DNA from: an uncultured Opitutales bacterium
Lineage (GTDB): Bacteria > Verrucomicrobiota > Verrucomicrobiia > Opitutales > Seribacteraceae
NCBI GenBank assembly: GCA_905612515.1
Contig: CAJQSI010000036.1
Location: 1 to 46,672 of the forward strand
Length of the DNA stretch: 46,672 nt
Direction: 5' to 3'
This document shows, one piece after another, positions 41,586-46,672 of this stretch. Each line of letters starts with the position of its first letter. Positions within the stretch are counted from its first letter, which is position 1. The position numbers were made by a program, and so were the translations under genes. The notes below the pieces were generated by a model, which searched no databases, had not been told where the DNA came from, and worked only from the letters and a program-made list of their open reading frames with translations.

Positions 41586-44375
41586 TCAGTAGACGTACAT
41601 AAATTCGTTGGTATTGAAAAGTACGAGGCATAGGTCGGCGAGGGCTCGTGTAGAAGGTTTGACGCCAGAGGCTTTTTTGTCTGCCTTGTAATTCTCAAAG
41701 GCGGGAAGAATTTCCTCGTACTCGAAGGGCAGTCCGGTGGTTTCCTCGACCAAGGATCGGGTGATGGACATCGGGTACCGGGGCTTTTCGGGCTTATGCA
41801 TTTGGTGGTGTTTCTTCATCTTGTCGACGTATTGCTCGAGCCGTTCCCACTCCTGCTTGTCCGGAACCCGGCCAAAGGCTAATTGCACGGCTCGCTTGAC
41901 TTGCAGGTGTAGGGTGTCGAACTCTTTTTCCACACGCAGGGCAAAGGCGATGGCCCGGTCGTTCATCAAGTCGCTGTTTAGGAGAGTGAAGGCCTGGGGA
42001 CTAACCGACTCGGAGACCCGTTCCTCGCAGGAGTCGTTGGGGTTGGGTTGGTTGAACAGTTCGAGAAAAGGGTCGGGTTGTCCACGGACGCGGTAGGCGT
42101 ATATGGTGCGTCGGTTTCTTTGTTTTGGCCAGGTCGATGGTTGGTAGGCAGGAGCAAGAGAGAACTGGATCATGCGTGGTTGAAGGGCGACTTCCATGTC
42201 GATTTCGGGCATGACGGGGAGTCCACCCACTTCCCGGTTCAACTCACCCGTACTGATTAGCATGCCATCGCGCAATTCCTCTGCGGTGAGTCGTCGTGGT
42301 TCACGGTAGGCGAGCAAATGGTTTTCGGGATCATTGTTACGGAGTTTTTCGATCTGCGGGTGCTCCGTGCCTTGGCGGTATGTTTTGGAGAGCATGATGA
42401 GCTTGTGCAGTCGCTTGAATTCCCAGCCATGTTCCACGAAGTCTTTCGCAAGCCAGTCAAGAAGCTGGGGGTGGGTGGGTCTCTTTCCCTTGGCTCCGAA
42501 ATTGTTGGGGTTGCCGGCGAGCGGCTTGCCAAAGTGCATCTGCCATACCCGGTTGACGATGGAACGAGCGGTGAGCGGATTTTTTGGGTTGGCAATCCAT
42601 TTCGCGAGGGCCAACCGCCGGTCCTCGGTTTGCTTGCCTATGACGAAGGGGGTGACTGGTACTTTCGAAACGGGTAGTCCCAAAGCGCTGAGTACGCCAG
42701 GGAGCACGGTTTCTCCGGGGGCCTCGAGGGCTCCGCCAAGGAGGATATGATTGTCGGGTAGCGGTTTTTCCTCGGTTTTGGTCGGCATCCGAAGCTTGCG
42801 GGAGTCGAGCTTGCCCGGCACGGGGCCATTGTAAACGCTTTGGGCAAGGGCTTCGTAGCGTTCGAGCCGGCGGGTCCAGATCCAATCGTCCTGTCGGCGA
42901 ACTTTTAACCTGCCTTGCTCGATTGGCGAAAGACCGACGTAACGGGGAGGCTTTTCCTCGTCGGGCAGGCTTCTGCGCTTGTCTTCGTTGAGGTACTTCT
43001 TCCCCCTTTCGGCATACCAAGCCTTGGCCGCCTTTTCCTGCTTATCGAGAAGAGCGTGATACTTTTCCTTGGCGAAGTCCAGCATGCCCTGGCTGGCTTT
43101 TTTGCCTTGTTCGAGACCGATCAAGTTTTCCTCCTTGGCAAAGGGTGCCGGGCGCTCGGAAAGCTGAGTTCCTGCAAAGACTGCGTAAAAGCGATAGTAG
43201 TCGCGCGTGGGAAGAGGATCGAACTTATGATCGTGGCATTTGAAGCATCGCATGGTGGTGCTGAGAAAGGTCTGTCCCACTGAATTGATCACGTCGTCGA
43301 GGTAGAGCTGCCGAGCTTGGGGCTTCAACACCATGGCCGGGTCCCATGGGCCCATCCGAAGAAAGGAGGTCGCAACGAGAAGCTCGGGGTTTTTCTCGCC
43401 CTCGGGTTGTTTTTCCCAAAGCTCATCTCCCGCAATTTGTTCGATGACGAATTGATCATAGGGTTTGTCCTGATTGAAAGATCGTACGACATAGTCCCTG
43501 TAACGCCACATATTGGAACGTTCGTAATCGTTCGAAAGCCCCGCCGTGTCGGCGTAGCGGGCGACGTCGAGCCAGTGCTGGGCGGAACGTTCACCGTAAT
43601 GAGGGCTATCGAGTAAACGATCGATCAGGTTGCTCCAGGCCTTGTCGGGGTCCTTGTCCCATGCGAGGCGAAACTGGTAGATTTCATAGGGTGTGGGAGG
43701 AAGACCATGCAGGTCAAGGTAAGCACGCTTGACGAGGGTACGGAAATCAGCCTGCGGAGCGGGGGATACTTTTGCCGCTCTTAGTTTCCCTTTCACGAAG
43801 GCATCGACTGGATGGGATGAGCTTTCGGGTGCTTTGGGTTTGACCACTGGTTGGAAGGCCCAGACGTCCTCTGGCTTATAGCGCCTGTAGGTCCACTCCT
43901 CCGAGAGCCCGCCGCTTGTCTTGACTAGAATGCCTTCTTCCGTAACCGGGATCGATCTTTCCTCCTGCAGGTGGCGGTTCTGGGTGGCTTGATCGGGCCA
44001 AGGAGCGCCAAACTCGATCCAGCGCCGAATCCATTCAATCTGCTCGTCTGTCAACCGATCGTTTTTCTTGGGGGGCATTTCATAGTCCTCGTCCTTCCAT
44101 TGGATCGCGGTCATGATGAGGCTTTTCCCCGGATTAAAGGGAACTAGAACATCGTCCTCGGTCTCGCCTCCCTTGAGGAGTCCTTCCCGCGCGGTAAGGT
44201 TGAGCTCACCTTTCACTTTCTTGCCTTCCTCGCCGTGGCAGGCGTAGCATTTGCTTTCGAGTATTCCGCGTACCTTCAAAGAAAAGAGGCGTTCCCCTTG
44301 AGTCCTTTGATCGACTTTGTTCTGTCCGTTAAGAAGAACAGGCAAAAGAGCAAGAGCTGTTAGAAAGAGTCTCAT
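41586..44375 (-). CDS. PSD1 and cytochrome c domain protein (DUF1549/DUF1553)
   Basis: 929 residues from the ATG at 44375, whose first base is shared with the GntR stop codon. Signal peptide, then a PSCyt1 heme domain with CYACHG (C43, C46, H47), DUF1549 (about 180-400: VKRAYLDLHGLPPTPYEIYQ, WLDVARYADTAGLSNDYE, MRCFKCHDHKFDPLPTRDYY; the last holds a second CxxCH) and DUF1553 (about 610-890: RRLALAKWIANPKNPLTARS, VNRVWQMHFGKPLAGNPNNF, PQLLDWLAKDFVEHGW). It is periplasmic and heme-bound. The reaction is not established for the family; a redox step on sugars or their derivatives is inferred from its partners. Confidence 0.93.
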   Translation of the reverse strand: MRLFLTALALLPVLLNGQNKVDQRTQGERLFSLKVRGILESKCYACHGEEGKKVKGELNLTAREGLLKGGETEDDVLVPFNPGKSLIMTAIQWKDEDYEMPPKKNDRLTDEQIEWIRRWIEFGAPWPDQATQNRHLQEERSIPVTEEGILVKTSGGLSEEWTYRRYKPEDVWAFQPVVKPKAPESSSHPVDAFVKGKLRAAKVSPAPQADFRTLVKRAYLDLHGLPPTPYEIYQFRLAWDKDPDKAWSNLIDRLLDSPHYGERSAQHWLDVARYADTAGLSNDYERSNMWRYRDYVVRSFNQDKPYDQFVIEQIAGDELWEKQPEGEKNPELLVATSFLRMGPWDPAMVLKPQARQLYLDDVINSVGQTFLSTTMRCFKCHDHKFDPLPTRDYYRFYAVFAGTQLSERPAPFAKEENLIGLEQGKKASQGMLDFAKEKYHALLDKQEKAAKAWYAERGKKYLNEDKRRSLPDEEKPPRYVGLSPIEQGRLKVRRQDDWIWTRRLERYEALAQSVYNGPVPGKLDSRKLRMPTKTEEKPLPDNHILLGGALEAPGETVLPGVLSALGLPVSKVPVTPFVIGKQTEDRRLALAKWIANPKNPLTARSIVNRVWQMHFGKPLAGNPNNFGAKGKRPTHPQLLDWLAKDFVEHGWEFKRLHKLIMLSKTYRQGTEHPQIEKLRNNDPENHLLAYREPRRLTAEELRDGMLISTGELNREVGGLPVMPEIDMEVALQPRMIQFSLAPAYQPSTWPKQRNRRTIYAYRVRGQPDPFLELFNQPNPNDSCEERVSESVSPQAFTLLNSDLMNDRAIAFALRVEKEFDTLHLQVKRAVQLAFGRVPDKQEWERLEQYVDKMKKHHQMHKPEKPRYPMSITRSLVEETTGLPFEYEEILPAFENYKADKKASGVKPSTRALADLCLVLFNTNEFMYVY

Positions 44376-44983
44376 CAAATGATGTTTTTCTTGATCCAGG
44401 ATTGAGCAGCTTGCAAGTCACGCCGATGAATGGCGTCGACAATAGGTTCATGCTCTTGGTAGATTTCCATGTAGTTGGTCAACCGGGAGTAGGCCATTCG
44501 CATACGAACGGTAATGCTAAGCCAAATGATTTCCATTTCCTTGGAAGCTTGGGATACCCAGTAACGGTGGAGGGAAAGATCGCTTTCCGCCACCTTTGGT
44601 AGTTCGGACTTTTCGCAGGCGAGCTTTAGATTTTCAAGCAAACGATTGAGGTGGGCGTCATCTTCGGAATTCCAGTTGGTCAAGACCTTCTTGAGACAGT
44701 GAATCTCCAAATCTCGTCTTAATTTCAAAAGTAGGTCGCGGTCTTCCTTGTCGGGAGGAGAACCCACCCGTACTCCCTTGTTTTGCCTGTAAATCAAGAC
44801 TCCTTCCTGGGTGAGTTGCAGGAGCGCGTCGCGGATCGGACCCCGGCTTATACCGAAGCGTTCGGCCAAGGAGTGTTCTCGGACGGGTTGATTACTTTCC
44901 CATTGCCCCGAAAGCACTTCAGCTCTCAAGGTGTCGCAAATTTCATCTCGTTTTATGCGAGGTTTTTTTAGGGACACAGACAT
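44375..44983 (-). CDS. GntR family transcriptional regulator (FadR/FCD subfamily)
   Basis: 202 residues. The N-terminal winged helix-turn-helix has LRAEVLSGQWESNQPVREHS and ERFGISRGPIRDALLQLTQEG, followed by the wing VLIYRQNKGVRVGS. The C-terminal helical domain (about 80-202) resembles FCD: DLEIHCLKKVL, SDLSLHRYWVSQASKEM and IVDAIHRRDLQAAQSWI, with Asp/His residues that may bind a metal. Its ligand is probably an acid derived from the substrate of the PSD1 operon. The stop overlaps the PSD1 start, and a perfect palindrome lies 33 nt upstream, so autoregulation of the whole chain is likely. Confidence 0.9.
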   Translation of the reverse strand: MSVSLKKPRIKRDEICDTLRAEVLSGQWESNQPVREHSLAERFGISRGPIRDALLQLTQEGVLIYRQNKGVRVGSPPDKEDRDLLLKLRRDLEIHCLKKVLTNWNSEDDAHLNRLLENLKLACEKSELPKVAESDLSLHRYWVSQASKEMEIIWLSITVRMRMAYSRLTNYMEIYQEHEPIVDAIHRRDLQAAQSWIKKNII

Positions 44984-45015
44984 ACTTGCATTGTCTCTTT
45001 TCGAGCCGCAGGGTC

Positions 45016-45041
45016 AACTCAGATTGTTAACAATCTGAGTT
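45016..45041. promoter_or_regulatory. Perfect 26-bp palindrome, candidate GntR operator
   Basis: The two 13-nt arms (AACTCAGATTGTT and its exact complement) meet without a spacer. The centre TTGTTAACAA fits the NNGT-N2-ACNN core typical of FadR-type GntR operators. It sits 33 nt before the regulator start and 15 nt after the end of the PmoA-like gene. A terminator is less likely, since transcripts towards the regulator have no U-run after the arms. Confidence 0.65.
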
Positions 45042-45055
45042 TTGGGATACTTGGA

Positions 45056-46012
45056 TTAGTTTTGGTATGCCTTCCAACGTGCCTCGATGGTCTTAGTGTC
45101 GGCACTGCCGTCCAGAATAACGATGCAGTAGCGCAAGGTGATGCTCTTGCCTGGTTGAATGGACCAACCGGTTTCCTGAACCGGTACGTAATTGAAGAAC
45201 ATCTTGCCGTTGTCCCAAGTGCGGATGCGTTGAGGGGCGTCATGGTTCTTGGGATGACAAAGAACGGCCACGGTGGCGTCTTTGCCTTTTCCCTTCTCGG
45301 CGGGGCCATGCATGGCGACCCAGTGGGCCCGGGTGGCGTGGCTGTTGGTTCGGTCCAGTCCTTCGGAAGTCAAGTAGTCGCTGTTCTTCTTGTTCCATGA
45401 AAGGGGTGCCCGGTAGGCGAGTCCACCGCCGTAGCGGTAGGCGGGAAAGACCAACGGTTTCTTGGTTATGTTTTTCTGGGTCATGGCGTAATCGATTACG
45501 TTGGCCCCGTCCACGAAGGCCGCATCTACGGACAAGGTTTCCCTCAGGATGATGGTGGGCTCTGCGTCGATGCCGGCGAGGTAGCCGAGATGTTCCTGAA
45601 TCACGGTGAAGCCGGCGTCTCGAGTCTCCTTTATCTTGGCATGCCGGATACGTCCCGTGCGGCGTCCGAGGTTCCAGAAGTCGGGACCTTTCTTGCCGTC
45701 GTATTTGGTGTTCACCCAAGCATGCCAGAGCCCGATGTGATGATAGTGGTCGGCGGGATGAATGCCGGTCACGATTCCTCCGGATGGGGAGTGCAACGGG
45801 TAAATGAAACCGCTGCGGTTATAGATCTGGTCAACGCCTTTCGGGGGCGGTACCTCCGCGATGTGATAGGTGAGAATGGGTGTCTCGCCTCGCACGAGGG
45901 TTATCGCCTTCTCGGTTTGCTTGAGCGAGATATTATCCTTAGCCCCTGCTATGAATGCGGCGAAAGCGAATGGCGCCAATAGTAGTAAATGAAGGTTGTT
46001 TAGGCTTTTCAC
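45056..46012 (-). CDS. PmoA-like (DUF6807) secreted protein
   Basis: 318 residues from a GTG start at 46012 (no ATG in frame nearby), with a signal peptide (LHLLLLAPFAFAAFIAGA). DUF6807 features: IYNRSGFIYPLHSPSGGIVT, HPADHYHHIGLWHAWVNTKY, DFWNLGRRTGRIRH, FPAYRYGGGLAYRAPLSWNK and VQETGWSIQPGKSITLRYCI. The fold is related to galactose mutarotase-like proteins, with conserved histidines. Despite the PmoA name found in databases, it is not a methane mono-oxygenase; it occurs widely in PVC sugar-utilisation loci. It is followed by the palindrome and the GntR gene, and preceded by the porin gene at 40 nt. Confidence 0.85.
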   Translation of the reverse strand: MKSLNNLHLLLLAPFAFAAFIAGAKDNISLKQTEKAITLVRGETPILTYHIAEVPPPKGVDQIYNRSGFIYPLHSPSGGIVTGIHPADHYHHIGLWHAWVNTKYDGKKGPDFWNLGRRTGRIRHAKIKETRDAGFTVIQEHLGYLAGIDAEPTIILRETLSVDAAFVDGANVIDYAMTQKNITKKPLVFPAYRYGGGLAYRAPLSWNKKNSDYLTSEGLDRTNSHATRAHWVAMHGPAEKGKGKDATVAVLCHPKNHDAPQRIRTWDNGKMFFNYVPVQETGWSIQPGKSITLRYCIVILDGSADTKTIEARWKAYQN

Positions 46013-46052
46013 ATTCTGGAAAAGGACTCGAGACCAAGGGAAAAAGTTTAAC

Positions 46053-46672
46053 TTAAAACCAGATTCTTAAGCTGGTTCCCAAGGTCCAGCCTTCGTACAC
46101 GCGAGCCCCAGCGGAGGAAAGGTCGTCGTACTGAATACCAGAAATCACCTTCAGGTTTTCACCGCAGAGATAGTAATTCAATCCCGCGTAAGCACTGTGA
46201 TGGTCGTCTCCACGTCCACCATTGATATCTAGGGTGGAATCTCTAGCTTCCGCCACGCGGGCATAACGACTGTTTAAGCGTACACCCTCTTTTTCATCAG
46301 AACCTTCGTACTGGTAGCGAAGCACGAGTTTGAGCCGATCTTCCAGTAACCAATACATTGGCATAGCCACGATGCCTCCGAAATCGCCTCCCCGGTCCGG
46401 ATTGGTTTGGGGACCGTTGTTTCCAAACCCGATCGAGGTGTGGAGGGCCCAAGGTCCTTGAGCCAGACGATTGACGAAAGCAATGGCGTAGTCGTTGCCT
46501 TTGGCTAACCGCTCTTCGGAAGTTGTGCTGTCTTGACTGTAGAAAGATAACCAAAAATCTTTTTTGTCGAGACTGCTGCCTTCTGAGAAGTCGCCCAACC
46601 AAGATGCATAGTACATGATGCTGTCTTCCCAACCCCCGATGTAATCTTCATAGGTTCCGGAAAAGACTGCCG
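46053..46672 (-). CDS. Outer-membrane porin, phosphate-selective porin O/P-like (5' end outside window)
   Basis: The frame is open to the right edge, so the N-terminus is outside. The visible 205 residues show alternating aromatic/polar beta-strands: GTYEDYIGGWEDSIMYYASW, DFWLSFYSQDSTTSEERL, WALHTSIGFGNNGPQTN, RLKLVLRYQYEGSDEKEGV, HSAYAGLNYYLCGENLKVIS and the final TLGTSLRIWF ending in Phe, the usual beta-barrel signal. Outer-membrane sugar or anion uptake is expected. It lies 40 nt upstream of the PmoA-like gene, so the two may be cotranscribed. The short ATG-started frame inside is not taken as a start. Confidence 0.75.
   Translation of the reverse strand, partial: AVFSGTYEDYIGGWEDSIMYYASWLGDFSEGSSLDKKDFWLSFYSQDSTTSEERLAKGNDYAIAFVNRLAQGPWALHTSIGFGNNGPQTNPDRGGDFGGIVAMPMYWLLEDRLKLVLRYQYEGSDEKEGVRLNSRYARVAEARDSTLDINGGRGDDHHSAYAGLNYYLCGENLKVISGIQYDDLSSAGARVYEGWTLGTSLRIWF

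Noticed and set aside
41033-41602. 189-codon open frame on the plus strand
   Set aside because: Antisense to the DUF1501 gene, which has intact motifs; an effect of codon bias.
42457-43020. 187-codon open frame on the minus strand
   Set aside because: Out-of-frame shadow inside the PSD1 gene; Arg/Pro-rich composition typical of a shifted frame.
45016-45041. Palindrome as a rho-independent terminator of the PmoA-like gene
   Set aside because: The dyad has no loop and is not GC-rich, and the minus-strand transcript continues with GACCCTGCGG rather than a U-run.
1-46672. tRNA, rRNA, CRISPR, insertion sequence or prophage features
   Set aside because: Intergenic regions were read for cloverleaf ends, regular repeats, transposase motifs and integrase genes; none was found.

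Overview
The window looks like chromosomal DNA of a heterotrophic, Gram-negative member of the Verrucomicrobiota (PVC group), probably one that lives on algal or other sulfated and uronate-rich polysaccharides. The basis is family content: a giant single-pass protein of the Verru_Chthon cassette A type, two DUF1501 proteins, a PSD1-type (DUF1549/DUF1553) cytochrome protein, two propeller/HEAT proteins of the Pirellula/Verrucomicrobium dehydrogenase type, several secreted PQQ-like propellers, two DUF1080 proteins, a PmoA-like DUF6807 protein, a sulfatase and many twin-arginine signal peptides. No rRNA, tRNA, CRISPR array, insertion sequence or prophage was seen. Almost every gene is on the minus strand; only one DUF1501 gene and a toxin-antitoxin pair are on plus.

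Layout. 1-1551: a secreted PQQ-like propeller (cut by the left edge, GTG start) and a DsbD-alpha-like lipoprotein. 1630-3021 (+): DUF1501. 3113-5664: a low-density region with two paralogous 150-residue proteins of unknown function, each with a decayed, mutually homologous coding tail upstream. 5665-16216: a sugar-acid region with a mutarotase-like kelch/sodium symporter fusion, a gluconolactonase, a lipoprotein sugar-dehydrogenase-like propeller with a C-terminal cytochrome c domain, 5-dehydro-4-deoxyglucarate dehydratase, glucarate dehydratase and a GntP-type permease. This predicts D-glucarate uptake and conversion to 2,5-dioxopentanoate. 16234-22767: a secreted unknown protein and the 1838-residue Verru_Chthon-like protein, preceded by a good sigma-54-type promoter match.

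22874-30947: a seven-gene colinear run (DUF3500, Gfo/Idh/MocA oxidoreductase, HEAT protein, DUF1080, PQQ-like propeller, propeller-DUF1080 fusion, M20 amidohydrolase). The oxidoreductase/DUF1080 pairing fits 3-keto-glycoside chemistry. 31137-31764 (+): VapBC-like toxin-antitoxin pair. 31766-35051: deoC, an aldehyde dehydrogenase, and an overlapping short pseudo-ALDH; the last two together look like an ALDH16 protein split into two genes. 35146-37050: a propeller protein of the dehydrogenase family that lacks its cytochrome c end. 37110-38606: sulfatase. 38668-44983: a tightly coupled GntR regulator, PSD1 cytochrome, DUF1501 and PQQ-like propeller chain, with a perfect 26-bp palindrome just upstream of the regulator. 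45056-46672: PmoA-like protein and the C-terminal part of an outer-membrane porin.

How it fits together (inference): the porin and symporters import sugars or sugar acids; the sulfatase, DUF1080 and oxidoreductase proteins process glycosides in the periplasm; the cytochrome-carrying proteins take up the electrons; GudD, KdgD and GntP handle glucarate in the cytoplasm; DeoC and ALDH recover acetaldehyde. All assignments come from reading motifs and neighbourhoods by eye, without database searches.
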